Shown here: piece after piece, positions 36,725-46,333 of the stretch
Layout of the letters: each line of letters starts with the position of its first letter
Position numbering within the stretch: position 1 is the stretch's first letter
Assembly (NCBI GenBank): GCA_018262715.1
Contig: JADFDS010000011.1
Location: 103,760-167,759, forward strand
Direction of reading: 5' to 3'
Source of the DNA: Bacteroidota bacterium
GTDB lineage: Bacteria; Bacteroidota; Bacteroidia; Bacteroidales; VadinHA17
DNA length: 64,000 bases
Program-made: the position numbers and the translations under genes
Notes under the pieces: generated by a model
What the model was told of the DNA's origin: nothing
The model's input: only the letters and a program-made list of their open reading frames with translations
Databases searched by the model: none

Positions 36725-37714
36725 CCGTCCGTATCTGCCCTCGCCCCATTTTTCCCTGATTTCGCCGATAATCGAGCGGATCTCATCCACGTCGGTCGAT
36801 GTCAGGAGTTTCAGCCTTGTCTCCTTGAACCCGGGAAGGCCCTTGAAGTAATTCGAGAAATGGCGTCTCATCTCAAGTATGGCAGGTTTTCCTTCCTTGT
36901 GTTCAAGAGATTTGTCAAGGTGGAGCAGAGCCAGGTCGGCCTTTTCCTCCACGGTGGGTTCGGGAAGTATCTCACCGGTATCAAGGTAATGTCGTATCTC
37001 CCTGAATATCCATGGTCTTCCGAATGTTGCGCGTCCGATCATGATTCCGTCAACCCCGTATCTTTCGAACATCTCCTTCGCCCGTTCGGGCCCGTTAATA
37101 TCGCCATTGCCAATGACAGGAATTTTCATCCGCGGATTTTTCTTTACCTCGCCTATGAGGGTCCAGTCTGCCTCGCCCCGGTACAGCTGCGCACGGGTGC
37201 GGCCGTGAATGGTCAGTCCTGCAATACCTGTATCCTGCAGACGCTCGGCAACGTCGACTATGATCCTGCTGTTTTCATCCCAGCCGAGCCTTGTCTTTAC
37301 TGTTACCGGGATTTTCACTGCCCTTATAATGGCTGAGGTCATCTCTGTCATCAGCGGGATATTCTGAAGCATGCCTGCGCCGGCCCCGCGTGCTGCAATC
37401 TTCCTTACCGGGCATCCGAAATTGAGGTCAATGACATCAGGATTAGCCTCTTCGGCCCGAAGGGCGGCATCAACCATTGATTCAGTTAAATGGCCGTAAA
37501 GCTGGATACCTATTGGCCGCTCATAATCGAAGAGTTCAAGCTTTTTGACGCTGCTGCGGCCGTCCCTGATCAGTCCGTCCGATGAGATAAACTCGGTATA
37601 CATGAAATCGGCACCGAACATCTTGCAGACATACCTGAATGAGGGGTCTGTGATATCCTCCATGGGAGCGAGAAACAGCGGCTGCTCCCTGAGTATGGTA
37701 TTTCCGAGTTTCAA
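36701..37714 (-). CDS. dusB: tRNA-dihydrouridine synthase (DusB-like)
   Basis: The 337-residue FMN enzyme reduces specific uridines in tRNA D-loops. It is a TIM barrel with PLFLAPMEDITDPSFRYVCKMFGADFMYTEFIS at the start. VIDLNFGCPVRKIAARGAGAGML (about 94-116) contains the catalytic cysteine (NFGCP), and GLTIHGRTRAQLYRGEADW (about 165-183), IPVIGNGDI and DGIMIGRATFGRPWIF are further Dus signatures. The DusB assignment rests on overall resemblance; another Dus subfamily is possible. It lies downstream of an unknown gene (8-nt gap) on the same strand. Confidence 0.88.
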   Translation of the reverse strand: MKLGNTILREQPLFLAPMEDITDPSFRYVCKMFGADFMYTEFISSDGLIRDGRSSVKKLELFDYERPIGIQLYGHLTESMVDAALRAEEANPDVIDLNFGCPVRKIAARGAGAGMLQNIPLMTEMTSAIIRAVKIPVTVKTRLGWDENSRIIVDVAERLQDTGIAGLTIHGRTRAQLYRGEADWTLIGEVKKNPRMKIPVIGNGDINGPERAKEMFERYGVDGIMIGRATFGRPWIFREIRHYLDTGEILPEPTVEEKADLALLHLDKSLEHKEGKPAILEMRRHFSNYFKGLPGFKETRLKLLTSTDVDEIRSIIGEIREKWGEGRYGRSTGIYGI

Positions 37715-37721
37715 TGAGTGA

Positions 37722-38462
37722 TTACTGGTTTTCCTGGTCGGCGCTGAATAGGGTGGGAGAGAGATCCTTCCTGGTCATCTCATGTTTCCGGAATACATAG
37801 ACGAGACCGTATTTCTCAGCGCTGGTTCTTTTCTCCTCTTCGGTAAGTGACGAGAAGCTGGCTTCGATCTCGTTCCAGAGGCGTGTTATCAGATCATCAG
37901 CCTCCTGACGCATGTCCGAGGTCTTGTTCACGCATTCAGATGCCCTCCGGTTAACAGTCTTGCAATGGTTCCGCGTCTCGAGAAACTTTTCGTAACGTAC
38001 CTTGACAACTGCTATTGTAGGATTGGTTACAGGTGAATATCCCTTTCTGATCCGGTATTCCTCCCCGTCAATGATCCGCTTACCCCATGCTACCAGTTCA
38101 TTTTCGGTTGCCAGGGAAGGAAGGGTACTGTCATCGGAAGCAACACCGTAGAAAGTCCTTGTTTCAGGCGGAAGCTCACCCCTTGTCACTGCCATATTCA
38201 TGACCCTCAGGAAATGAGTAAGGTAAAGCCTTGCCTTGCGTGCCGTCTCCTGGTTTGACTTAGCCTTCTCATTCTGGTTGACAAGCATCTGCCTCTGATG
38301 GCTGATGGAGTTTTCAAACAATGGCAGGAATCCCTGGATCTTAACAAGGGTCTTCATGGAGAAAGCGAGTCTGAAGGGTGGAATCTCCTTGCTCATTTCA
38401 ATGGCTTTCTTAAAGGCTCTCAGACGCGCAGAATCTGTATTAGGCAGGCGGCGATAGGGCAT
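37722..38462 (-). CDS. Conserved hypothetical protein, helical, Bacteroidota type
   Basis: I cannot assign a function to this 246-residue soluble protein. It has no signal peptide or membrane helix. Its first half is predicted helical (LRAFKKAIEMSKEIPPF, then ENSISHQRQMLVNQNEKAKSNQETARKARLYLTHFL). A second helical part (about 155-215) has regularly spaced charged residues, with a short loop segment between them (LPPETRTFYGVASDDSTLPSL). The opening MPYRRLPNTDSARLRA resembles uncharacterised proteins I know from Bacteroidales, but no domain name can be given. It starts upstream of the dus gene with an 8-nt gap, so the two are probably cotranscribed. Confidence 0.75.
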   Translation of the reverse strand: MPYRRLPNTDSARLRAFKKAIEMSKEIPPFRLAFSMKTLVKIQGFLPLFENSISHQRQMLVNQNEKAKSNQETARKARLYLTHFLRVMNMAVTRGELPPETRTFYGVASDDSTLPSLATENELVAWGKRIIDGEEYRIRKGYSPVTNPTIAVVKVRYEKFLETRNHCKTVNRRASECVNKTSDMRQEADDLITRLWNEIEASFSSLTEEEKRTSAEKYGLVYVFRKHEMTRKDLSPTLFSADQENQ

Positions 38463-38611
38463 AAACGGGTGATTTTAGTGAAGTTAATATGCGAATATAC
38501 GTTCTTGCACGAATCTGACAATACCCTTCGCAACGAAAAATGACTTTAATAAGGTAAAAAATCCGTTGCTCTTGTTACATTAGCGTACTGGTACATAAAA
38601 CAGAATCAGAT

Positions 38612-39997
38612 ATGTTCGAAAAAGAAGTTTACATTAAGCGCCGCCAAAGGTTGAAGTCCCTGGTGAATGAAGGTATCGCCCTTTTCATCGGCAATGTTGA
38701 AGCACCGATGAACTACCCTGACAATACATATCACTGGAGACAGGACAGTGATTTTCTCTATTTTTTCGGTATTGATCTGCCGGGACTGGCAGGACTGATC
38801 GATTTCAATTCAGGGGATGAGATTATTTTCGGCAACGATTTTACTGTTGACGACATAGTATGGATGGGACCTCAGCCATCGGTTGCCGAGCTGGCTTCCC
38901 GGGCCGGCATTATGCATACGCATCCGATGGATAAACTGGATGAAATGGTCCATGATGCCCTGAAGGCAGGAAGGACAGTCCATTTTCTCCCGCCATACCG
39001 TGCTGAAACAAAAATGACCCTGGGGGCTCTCCTGAAGGAAAATCCCTGTCAGATGCGCACGAGGGCTTCGGAGAAGCTCATCAAGGCTGTGGTTTCATTG
39101 AGGTCAATCAAGGAAGATGTTGAGATAGTTGAGATTGAAAAGGCAGCTGACATATCATGCGAGATGGAGACAACGGCTATGCGCATGTGCAAGCCCGGAG
39201 TTACAGAACAGGAGATATATGGTGTGCTGCAGGGCATAGCCTACTCAAAGGGAGCCTGCCCCTCCTTCCCGATAATACTGAGCATCAACGGGCAGACCCT
39301 TCACAATCATGTGCATGTAAATGTGCTTAAGGAAGGGAGGATGATGGTAACCGACTGCGGAGCCGAGTCAAACATGCACTATTCGGCTGACCTGACCCGT
39401 ACCACTCCGGTGGGAGGTAAATTCAGCCATCGCCAGAAGGAGATATATGAAATTGTCCTCAGGGCCAACACCGAATCTATAAAGCGGGCCGGACCCGGAA
39501 TCTCAAACCGCGACCTGCATCTCGGTGCGTGGAAGATAATTGCAGAAGGAATGAAGGATCTGGGCTTCATGAAAGGTGATATTGATGAGGCAGTTGCAGC
39601 AGGGGCACCGGCTCTCTTTATGCCTCACGGTCTTGGTCATATGATGGGTCTTGACGTACATGATATGGAAAGCCTTGGAGAGAATTATGTGGGTTACAAT
39701 GATGAGGTGAAGCGCAGCACTCAGTTCGGGCTGAGATCGCTTCGCTTTGCGCTTCCTTACAGGGCGGGTCATGTCTTTACCGTTGAGCCGGGAATCTATT
39801 TCATTCCCGAGCTGGTTGCAAAATGGAAAGCCGAAGGAATAAACAAAGCCTTCCTCAATTTCGAGAAGGTTGAGAGTTACCTTGGTTTTGGTGGAATAAG
39901 GATCGAAGATGATGTTCTCATTACCCCCACGGGTTCGAGGATGCTGGGCAAAACGGCACCGAAAACCGTTGAGGAGATTGAACGCACATGCATATAA
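38612..39997 (+). CDS. Xaa-Pro aminopeptidase (aminopeptidase P, M24B)
   Basis: The 461-residue dimetal peptidase removes N-terminal residues preceding proline. The N-terminal domain has YPDNTYHWRQDSDFLYFFGIDLPGLAGLID (about 32-61), typical of PepP. The C-terminal pita-bread fold supplies the metal ligands: MVTDCGAESNMHYSADLTRT (the two Asp ligands, about 246-265), LFMPHGLGHMMGLDVHD (His, about 335-351), VFTVEPGIYF (Glu, about 389-398) and GGIRIEDDVLITP (Glu, about 428-440). No export signal is seen, so it is cytoplasmic. It stands alone: divergent from the gene at 38462 and ending 3 nt from the convergent sdhB. Confidence 0.93.
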   Translation: MFEKEVYIKRRQRLKSLVNEGIALFIGNVEAPMNYPDNTYHWRQDSDFLYFFGIDLPGLAGLIDFNSGDEIIFGNDFTVDDIVWMGPQPSVAELASRAGIMHTHPMDKLDEMVHDALKAGRTVHFLPPYRAETKMTLGALLKENPCQMRTRASEKLIKAVVSLRSIKEDVEIVEIEKAADISCEMETTAMRMCKPGVTEQEIYGVLQGIAYSKGACPSFPIILSINGQTLHNHVHVNVLKEGRMMVTDCGAESNMHYSADLTRTTPVGGKFSHRQKEIYEIVLRANTESIKRAGPGISNRDLHLGAWKIIAEGMKDLGFMKGDIDEAVAAGAPALFMPHGLGHMMGLDVHDMESLGENYVGYNDEVKRSTQFGLRSLRFALPYRAGHVFTVEPGIYFIPELVAKWKAEGINKAFLNFEKVESYLGFGGIRIEDDVLITPTGSRMLGKTAPKTVEEIERTCI

Positions 39998-39999
39998 GG

Positions 40000-40734
40000 T
40001 CAATATGATTTGTAATATTCGCGGTTCAGGCGCGCAATATTAAACAATCTGATCTGTTTCGGGCATTGCGCCTCGCAGGCGCCGGTGTTCGAGCAATTGC
40101 CGAATCCCTGCCTGTCCATCTCCTCAACCATTGCCCGTACCCTTTCTTTTGCCTCGGGTCGGCCCTGGGGCAGCAGTGCATACTGTGACACCCTGGCTGA
40201 TACAAACAGCATGGCGGAGGCGTTCTTGCATGCCGCCACGCAGGCACCGCATCCGATACATATTGCGGAGTCAAAGGCCAGGTCGCTGCTGTGCTTGCGG
40301 ACAAGATTGCTGTTTGCTTCCGGCGCCGCACCGGCCGTCACGGAAATGAATCCGCCTGCTACCTGGATCTTGTCCATAGCACTGCGGTCAACAATCAGGT
40401 CCCTGATCACCGGGAACGGTTTTGCCCGCCATGGTTCAATGGTAATGGTCTCGCCGTCCCTGAAGTACCTCATCGAAAGGTGACAGGTTGTAAGTCCCGG
40501 TACGGGACCGTGCGGATAGCCGTTAATGTACATTCCGCAGCTGCCACAGATCCCCTCGCGGCAGTCATGGTCAAAAGCCACCGGCTCTTTACTCTCACTT
40601 ACCAGCCTGCTGTTCAGCAGGTCAAGCATCTCGAGAAATGACATGTCAGGGGAGACGCCGTCAAGGTCATATGATGCAAAAGCGCCTTTGGCTTCCGCAT
40701 TCTTCTGCCTCCATATCTTAAGTCTGAGTTTCAT
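40000..40734 (-). CDS. sdhB: Succinate dehydrogenase/fumarate reductase iron-sulfur subunit
   Basis: The 244-residue subunit carries electrons between flavin and membrane heme. The plant-type 2Fe-2S ligands are in [19 protein letters not shown] (about 61-79) with a later Cys in LTTCHL. 4Fe-4S and 3Fe-4S ligands are in [18 protein letters not shown] (about 150-167) and [13 protein letters not shown] (about 213-225). The N-terminus [19 protein letters not shown] is the Bacteroidota b558-class form. It is third in the sdhCAB operon, 22 nt after sdhA. Confidence 0.94.
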   Translation of the reverse strand: MKLRLKIWRQKNAEAKGAFASYDLDGVSPDMSFLEMLDLLNSRLVSESKEPVAFDHDCREGICGSCGMYINGYPHGPVPGLTTCHLSMRYFRDGETITIEPWRAKPFPVIRDLIVDRSAMDKIQVAGGFISVTAGAAPEANSNLVRKHSSDLAFDSAICIGCGACVAACKNASAMLFVSARVSQYALLPQGRPEAKERVRAMVEEMDRQGFGNCSNTGACEAQCPKQIRLFNIARLNREYYKSY

Positions 40735-40755
40735 ATCAGGATTGGTTAAAAGTTA

Positions 40756-42672
40756 CTATTTATAGCTTCTCTCCTTCAGTTCAACGAATTCGAACTTCAG
40801 TGGTTCCTTGTTGAGAATGGGTTCATCCCCGCCGTTGTATTCCCATGCTGCCACGTAGGAATATTCAGAGTCTATCCTCATGGCTTCGCCGTCAGGCGTC
40901 TGGCTCTCCTCGCGGAAATGGGCTCCGCACGACTCTTTCCTGTTAAGTGCGTCAGTGATCATCAGTTCAGCCAGCTCGAGGAAATCGGCCACGCGGCCTG
41001 CCTTTTCGAGCTGCTGGTTAAGGTCATCCCCCTCGCCGGTGACTTTCAGGTCACTCCAGAATTCGCTGCGCAGTTCCCTGACCATATCCTTTGCCTTTTT
41101 CAGTCCTGCCTCGTTCCGGGTCATTCCGCAATAGTCCCACATGATCTTGCCGAGACGCCTGTGGAAGCTTGCCGCAGACTGTTTGCCCTTTATTGAGAGA
41201 AGCTTTTCCAGTCGCTCCCTGACGTTTTTTTCAGCCTCATCAAACTCAGGTCCGTCGGTGGGTATCCGGGGGATTCTGATCTCTCCGGAAAGGAAGCTGG
41301 AGATTGTGACCGGCAGGATGAAATATCCGTCTCCTGCTGCCTGCATCAGTGAACTGGCGCCCAGCCTGTTGGCTCCATGGTCGGAGAAGTTTGACTCGCC
41401 TATGGCGAACAGGCCCGGGATGGTGGTCATCAGCTCATAGTCTACCCATAGCCCGCCCATTGTATAATGACCAGCGGGATAAATCTGCATAGGTTCCTCA
41501 TAGGGATTCATCCCGGTGATTGCCCTGTACATGTCAAACAGGTTACCGTATTTGTTCTCGATGGATTTTTTGCCCTGCTTCTTAATGGCATCGCGGAAGT
41601 CGAGGTTTACGGCCAGCCCTGTCTTTCCCACGCCGTAACCTGCATCGCATCTCTCCTTGGCAGCTCTTGAGGCCACGTCGCGTGGAACGAGATTGCCGAA
41701 TGCCGGGTAGCGGCGCTCGAGGTAATAATCACGCTCCTCTTCGGGTATATCATTTGCCGGCCTGGTGTCTCCCTTCTGCCTGGGAACCCAGATACGTCCG
41801 TCATTGCGGAGTGATTCCGACATCAGTGTCAGTTTGCTCTGGAACTCGTTCAGCTGCGGTATGCTGGTTGGGTGAATCTGAACGAAGCTCGGATTGGCGA
41901 AGGCTGCCCCCTTTTTATATGCCTTCCAGGCTGCCGAAGCGTTGCTGTTGACTGCCAGGGTCGACAGGTAATATACGGTGCCGTAGCCTCCGGTGGCAAG
42001 AACCACCGCATGGGCCGAATGCCTCTCTATCTCACCTGTGATCAGGTTGCGGGTGATGATGCCACGTGCCTTGCCGTCAATCACAACCAGTTCAAGCATG
42101 TCACGCCTTGGAAACATTTTTACCGTTCCGGCTTTAATCTGCCTGTTAAGCGATGAGTATGCCCCGAGCAGGCATTGCTGCCCGGTCTGTCCCTTGGCGT
42201 AGAATGTACGTGACACCTGTACACCGCCGAATGAGCGGGTATCGAGGGTGCCGCCATACTCGCGGGCAAAGGGTACTCCCAGTGCGGTATAATGGTCAAT
42301 GACCTGGTTGCTCACCTCTGCAATCCGGTAAACGTTGGCCTCGCGTGCCCTGAAATCGCCTCCCTTGATCATGTCATAAAAGAGCCGGTAGACATTGTCA
42401 CCGTCATTCTTATAGTTCTTGGCGGCATTGATGCCTCCCTGTGCGGCAACGGAGTGTGCCCTGCGGGGCGAGTCCTGGTAGCAGAAGACCTTGACATTGT
42501 ATCCCAGTTCGCCCAGTGAGGAGGCAGCGCCGGCGCCGGAGAGCCCGGTACCGATCACAATTATGTCAAGCTTCTTTTTATTGGCCGGGTTAACAAGCTT
42601 TGAGGCGGCCTTGTACCTTGTCCACTTCTCCCCGAGCGGACCCTCGGGTATCTTTGCGTTGAGAGTTATCAT
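40756..42672 (-). CDS. sdhA: Succinate dehydrogenase/fumarate reductase flavoprotein subunit
   Basis: The product has 638 residues from the ATG at 42672; the frame stays open further upstream, but that stretch overlaps sdhC. It interconverts succinate and fumarate using covalently bound [31 protein letters not shown] is the FAD-binding fold. The block [20 protein letters not shown] contains the histidine to which FAD is attached. [30 protein letters not shown] and [15 protein letters not shown] hold catalytic residues. The size and the KLDIIV opening match the subgroup of Wolinella and Bacillus type enzymes that work with a single diheme cytochrome b. Physiological direction (fumarate reduction or succinate oxidation) cannot be read from sequence. 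Confidence 0.94.
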   Translation of the reverse strand: MITLNAKIPEGPLGEKWTRYKAASKLVNPANKKKLDIIVIGTGLSGAGAASSLGELGYNVKVFCYQDSPRRAHSVAAQGGINAAKNYKNDGDNVYRLFYDMIKGGDFRAREANVYRIAEVSNQVIDHYTALGVPFAREYGGTLDTRSFGGVQVSRTFYAKGQTGQQCLLGAYSSLNRQIKAGTVKMFPRRDMLELVVIDGKARGIITRNLITGEIERHSAHAVVLATGGYGTVYYLSTLAVNSNASAAWKAYKKGAAFANPSFVQIHPTSIPQLNEFQSKLTLMSESLRNDGRIWVPRQKGDTRPANDIPEEERDYYLERRYPAFGNLVPRDVASRAAKERCDAGYGVGKTGLAVNLDFRDAIKKQGKKSIENKYGNLFDMYRAITGMNPYEEPMQIYPAGHYTMGGLWVDYELMTTIPGLFAIGESNFSDHGANRLGASSLMQAAGDGYFILPVTISSFLSGEIRIPRIPTDGPEFDEAEKNVRERLEKLLSIKGKQSAASFHRRLGKIMWDYCGMTRNEAGLKKAKDMVRELRSEFWSDLKVTGEGDDLNQQLEKAGRVADFLELAELMITDALNRKESCGAHFREESQTPDGEAMRIDSEYSYVAAWEYNGGDEPILNKEPLKFEFVELKERSYK

Positions 42673-42691
42673 TGCTGTTGGATTCTTCGGG

Positions 42692-43336
42692 TTATTTGAC
42701 AAACTGGATGACAAGCGGTATAACCGCAAATCCTGCCGGGATGATGATGGCATAGATTAGTGAGATCACCTGTATTACGGGTTTCCAGAACTCATTTGAC
42801 CAGCCAAGTGTCTGAAATGCCGACTGCAGGGAGTGATAGAGATGGAAACCGAGGAGCAGGAAGCAGATCCAGTAAAGGATCACATAACCCCGGATGCCAA
42901 ACAGCTGATGCGCAACCGAATAGAAGTTTTCCGGATCTCCTTCGACAATTCCCAGCTTAATGAAATAGAAATTGAAGAAATGGATCACGAGGAAGATCAG
43001 CACCGATCCTCCTGTCCATATCATGAATTTCGAGAAGGCCGTAGTTTCGGATTTGTTTCTCACCGCATATCTTACCGGCCTAGAGCGCCAGTTCTGAATC
43101 TGCAGGATGAGCCCGTAAGTGATGTGAACCAGGATTGCCAGGATGAGCACTATTTCCACCACCTTTACAAGCGGGAAGGTGGCCATGAAATGAGCAGCAT
43201 TGTTAAAGGGCTCCGGATCACTTCCCAGGAGCATCAGGTTTATGCCGAGATGGACAGGCAGGAACAGCAGCAGGAACAAACCGGCAAGGGCCATCACGAA
43301 TTTCTTCGAGACAGCCGAGAAGAGGATCTTGTTCAT
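42692..43336 (-). CDS. sdhC: Succinate dehydrogenase cytochrome b558 subunit
   Basis: The 214-residue membrane anchor has five membrane helices (about 10-32, 57-80, 103-125, 146-170, 188-210), the single-subunit diheme type. Candidate heme histidines lie in the helices: H28 (LPVHLGINL), H71 (ILVHITYGL), H119 (VIHFFNF), plus H141 and H162 (GFHLYHSL). It passes electrons between menaquinone and the SdhAB headpiece. It is the first gene of the operon sdhC-sdhA-sdhB, with 19- and 21-nt gaps. Confidence 0.92.
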   Translation of the reverse strand: MNKILFSAVSKKFVMALAGLFLLLFLPVHLGINLMLLGSDPEPFNNAAHFMATFPLVKVVEIVLILAILVHITYGLILQIQNWRSRPVRYAVRNKSETTAFSKFMIWTGGSVLIFLVIHFFNFYFIKLGIVEGDPENFYSVAHQLFGIRGYVILYWICFLLLGFHLYHSLQSAFQTLGWSNEFWKPVIQVISLIYAIIIPAGFAVIPLVIQFVK

Positions 43337-43432
43337 CGGCTTTTTACTTTATTATAACAGGTTTTGTGAAAAATCTGAGAAATTTCTTACTTACCCGTAA
43401 ATTTAGAAGTTTTTTTCATTAAACAAGTTCTG

Positions 43433-44233
43433 ATGAAAAGGGGTATAGAATTCGAAGGGGTAAGGATATCTTACACAGTGCGCGGCAAAGGGAAAGCCAT
43501 TATTTTGCTGCACGGCTATCTTGAAGGCGGAGAGGTATGGGATCCACTGACTGAGAGGCTGGAAGAAGAATACCGGATCATCACCCCTGACCTGCCGGGT
43601 CATGGTGAATCCGGGGTGAAGGGTGAAGTACACACCATGGAGTTTCTTGCTTCAGCTATGCGCGAAGTGATCAGGGATGCCGGGGAGAACAGGATACTGA
43701 TGGTCGGTCACTCCCTGGGCGGGTATGTAACACTTGCATTTGTGGAGATGTACCCGGAGCTGCTGTCAGGATATGTGCTTTTTCACTCTCATCCCCACGC
43801 TGACACCCCCGAAGCAGTTGCACGCCGTAACAGGGAGATTGCCGTCGTCAGGGCCGGGAGGAAGAATATCATGTATCCGGGGAATATCAGCATGATGTTC
43901 GCGAAAGAGAATCTAAGGCCCATGCATGCACAGCTTGAAAGGTCCAGGAAGATCGCTTCGCGGAATCCGGGCGAAGGGATTATTGCCATGCTGAATGGAA
44001 TGATAGTCAGGCCTTCACGCCAGTATGTCCTTGAAAAGGGCGCAGTTCCGCTGTTATGGATTCTCGGGAGGCATGATCTTTACTTCTCTCCTGAGAAGGC
44101 TCAGCGTGACATCGGCCTGCCTCTCAACGCCGGGGTCGTCATCCTGGAGAATTCAGGCCACCTCGGCTTCATCGAGGAAACTGAAAAATCAACCTTCCTG
44201 CTGAAGGATTTTGCCAGCCGGATAACCTGGTGA
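43433..44233 (+). CDS. Alpha/beta-fold hydrolase
   Basis: The 266-residue hydrolase has the full catalytic triad frame. The oxyanion block is LLHGYLEGGEVWDPL (about 24-38). The nucleophile elbow is GHSLGGYV, with Ser near residue 95. The acid is Asp in ILGRHDLYF (about 217-225) and the base is His in ENSGHLGFIEE (about 244-254). No export signal is seen. Epoxide hydrolases, esterases and haloperoxidase-like enzymes share this pattern, so the substrate stays open. It diverges from sdhC and ends 8 nt before the convergent protease gene. Confidence 0.87.
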   Translation: MKRGIEFEGVRISYTVRGKGKAIILLHGYLEGGEVWDPLTERLEEEYRIITPDLPGHGESGVKGEVHTMEFLASAMREVIRDAGENRILMVGHSLGGYVTLAFVEMYPELLSGYVLFHSHPHADTPEAVARRNREIAVVRAGRKNIMYPGNISMMFAKENLRPMHAQLERSRKIASRNPGEGIIAMLNGMIVRPSRQYVLEKGAVPLLWILGRHDLYFSPEKAQRDIGLPLNAGVVILENSGHLGFIEETEKSTFLLKDFASRITW

Positions 44234-44240
44234 TGAGATT

Positions 44241-45833
44241 TCAGTTGTTTTCCAGGTAACTGAGGGCATCCAAGAGAGTTTTGTCAATCTCCTGCCAGAC
44301 AGGATAGAAGCCCTTGTTATCAAGCATGTTGCGTGCGATATATGCTTTCAGCTGGACTTCTATTACCTTTTTTGAGATTTCGATCTGATCCTTTCTGGCC
44401 GGTACGCCGTTCTGTCCCGCATAGGTAATGAATTTCGAAAGGAGATTCTGACTGTCGAGCCATCCTATCAGTGCCGGCAGGTCATTGTATTTTCTGAGGG
44501 TTTCACGGTTATCCTCAGTAAATTTCAGGGAATACCTGTATAGCAGGCCGGAGTTCCTGATTGCGAGGAAATAGTCTGAAATTCCTGTGGTGTCCAGGGG
44601 GATAAAGACATCGGGCATGATTCCGCCACCACCGTAGACTGTCTTGCCTCCCGGGGTGGTGAAGCGCAGTGAATCATCATGTCTTATTGAGTCAGCCTCT
44701 TCAAACTCACCGTGCATGAGCCGGTTGCCAAGGTCTTCGTAATACTTGTCGACCCCCTGGTCATAGGGTTTCTGAATAGAACGGCCGGTCGGGGTGTAGT
44801 AGCGGGCTATGGTCAGCCTCATACCGGATCCGTCGCGGAACATGACAGGTTCCTGTACGAGGCCTTTGCCGAATGAGCGTCTGCCAATGATTGTGCCCCT
44901 GTCGTTGTCCTGTACCGCACCTGCCAGGATCTCACTGGCTGAGGCGCTCCACTCATCTATCAGCACTACGAGCTCTCCTGTCTCGAATTCGCCCTGGTCG
45001 GTGGCCTTCATATCCTGGCGGGGTGTCGATTTGCCCATGGTGAAGACTATAAGCTTTCCTTCCGGAAGGAACTCGTCAGCTATCTGTATTGCTGCATCCA
45101 TCACACCTCCGGAGTTTCCCCTGAGGTCGAGGATCAGTTTACTCATTCCTGTTTCCTTAAGCTCATTGAGACCCTTTTTGAATTCATCATGGGTGGTGAG
45201 AGCGAAGTTGGAGATCTTGATATATCCTACATCATCTGACATCATGTATGATACATCTACGCTATAGATTGGAATCTTGTCCCGGGTGATGGTGAAAGGA
45301 AGGAGCTCCTTTGCGCCCTTGCGCTCAATCTTCAGGTCGACCCTGGTGCCGCGTGGACCCTTCAGCATCTTGACCACATCCTCATCGGGAATGTTTTTGC
45401 CGGCGATGAGTGAGTCATTGACCAGGATTATCTTGTCACCCGGTATGATGCCTGCCTTTTCCGACGGCCCTCCGGGTATGGTGCTGATTATAAGCACGGT
45501 GTCAGTCAGCATGTTGAATGAAACGCCTATCCCGTCAAAGTTTCCCTGCAGTGGTTCGTTCGCCTGTGCGAGGTCGGTGGCCGGGATGTAGACTGAGTGA
45601 GGGTCAAGCTTGCGGAGCATTACAGGTATGGCCTCCTCTATCAGAGCGTTTCTGTTGACGGTATCAACATAATCAGACTCAATGATGTCAAGTACCCGGC
45701 TCAGTTTGTCATTTGACGGCGGGAAGTTTGTATAGAGCCCGGTCTGGGGATGGGGCATGTAAAAACCTATCAGTATGCCAATGGCAACTGCGATTCCGAT
45801 TATCAGCGGAAGGTACGCCTTGTTATATTTCAT
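44241..45833 (-). CDS. S41 family C-terminal processing peptidase (CtpA/Prc-like)
   Basis: The product has 530 residues from the ATG at 45833, which opens MKYNKAYLPLIIGIAVAIG; a TTG seven codons upstream is less likely. A single membrane anchor (about 7-25) places the rest in the periplasm. A PDZ domain (about 85-175; GIGVSFNMLTDTVLIISTIPGGPSEKAGIIPGDKI) precedes the S41 protease domain. LILDLRGNSGGVMDAAIQIADEF positions the substrate. The catalytic Ser is in DEWSASASEILAGA and the Lys in IIGRRSFGKGLVQ, a Ser-Lys dyad. Such enzymes trim exported proteins from the C-terminus. The start overlaps the dCMP deaminase gene by 11 nt, so the two are coupled. Confidence 0.93.
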   Translation of the reverse strand: MKYNKAYLPLIIGIAVAIGILIGFYMPHPQTGLYTNFPPSNDKLSRVLDIIESDYVDTVNRNALIEEAIPVMLRKLDPHSVYIPATDLAQANEPLQGNFDGIGVSFNMLTDTVLIISTIPGGPSEKAGIIPGDKIILVNDSLIAGKNIPDEDVVKMLKGPRGTRVDLKIERKGAKELLPFTITRDKIPIYSVDVSYMMSDDVGYIKISNFALTTHDEFKKGLNELKETGMSKLILDLRGNSGGVMDAAIQIADEFLPEGKLIVFTMGKSTPRQDMKATDQGEFETGELVVLIDEWSASASEILAGAVQDNDRGTIIGRRSFGKGLVQEPVMFRDGSGMRLTIARYYTPTGRSIQKPYDQGVDKYYEDLGNRLMHGEFEEADSIRHDDSLRFTTPGGKTVYGGGGIMPDVFIPLDTTGISDYFLAIRNSGLLYRYSLKFTEDNRETLRKYNDLPALIGWLDSQNLLSKFITYAGQNGVPARKDQIEISKKVIEVQLKAYIARNMLDNKGFYPVWQEIDKTLLDALSYLENN

Positions 45834-46290
45834 TTTTCTTTTCTCCGAAATCAATATAAAGAAGCTCGATGTCAGCCCGTTTCAGAAGCTCGATGCCGTC
45901 AGGATTGCGATACTGGTTGCTGTAGACTACCCGCCTGATACCTGACTGTATGATAAGTTTTGCACACTCCATGCAGGGTGAGTCGGTGATGTACAGTGTG
46001 GCGTTTTCGCTTGAGTTGTTTGACCGTGCTACCTTGGTGATGGCATTGGCTTCAGCATGTAAAACGTAGGGCTTGGTAACATTATTCTCATCCTCGCAGA
46101 CATTTTCAAATCCGGCAGGAGTACCGTTATATCCGTCGGAGATGATCATCTTGTCCTTGACTATCAGCGCTCCCACCTTTCGCCTCTGGCAGTAGGAGTT
46201 TTCTGACCACACTGCGGCCATCCGCAGGTAACGCCTGTCAAACTGCTCCTGTTTTTCCCCGTAGGGGTGAATGGCATCCTTTTTTGTCAT
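45823..46290 (-). CDS. Deoxycytidylate (dCMP) deaminase family protein
   Basis: The product has 155 residues from the ATG at 46290; a TTG at 46311 lies within a -7 promoter box and is rejected. The zinc site is HAEANAIT (His and the catalytic Glu, about 81-88) plus SPCMECAKL (two Cys, about 108-116). The fold converts dCMP to dUMP for thymidylate synthesis. CEDENNVTKPYVLHAE matches the dCMP deaminase/ComEB group better than cytidine deaminases. The downstream protease gene overlaps its end by 11 nt. Confidence 0.9.
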   Translation of the reverse strand: MTKKDAIHPYGEKQEQFDRRYLRMAAVWSENSYCQRRKVGALIVKDKMIISDGYNGTPAGFENVCEDENNVTKPYVLHAEANAITKVARSNNSSENATLYITDSPCMECAKLIIQSGIRRVVYSNQYRNPDGIELLKRADIELLYIDFGEKKNEI

Positions 46291-46308
46291 CCTCTTCTGT
46301 TTCGCCGG

Positions 46309-46316
46309 CAAACTTA
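46309..46316 (-). promoter_or_regulatory. Candidate -7 box for the dCMP deaminase-protease pair
   Basis: The minus strand reads TAAGTTTG (TAnnTTTG), 19 nt upstream of the ATG at 46290, in the 43-nt gap after the PhzF-like gene. No clear -33 element. Confidence 0.4.
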
Positions 46317-46333
46317 ATGGTTTTTAAGCTAAA

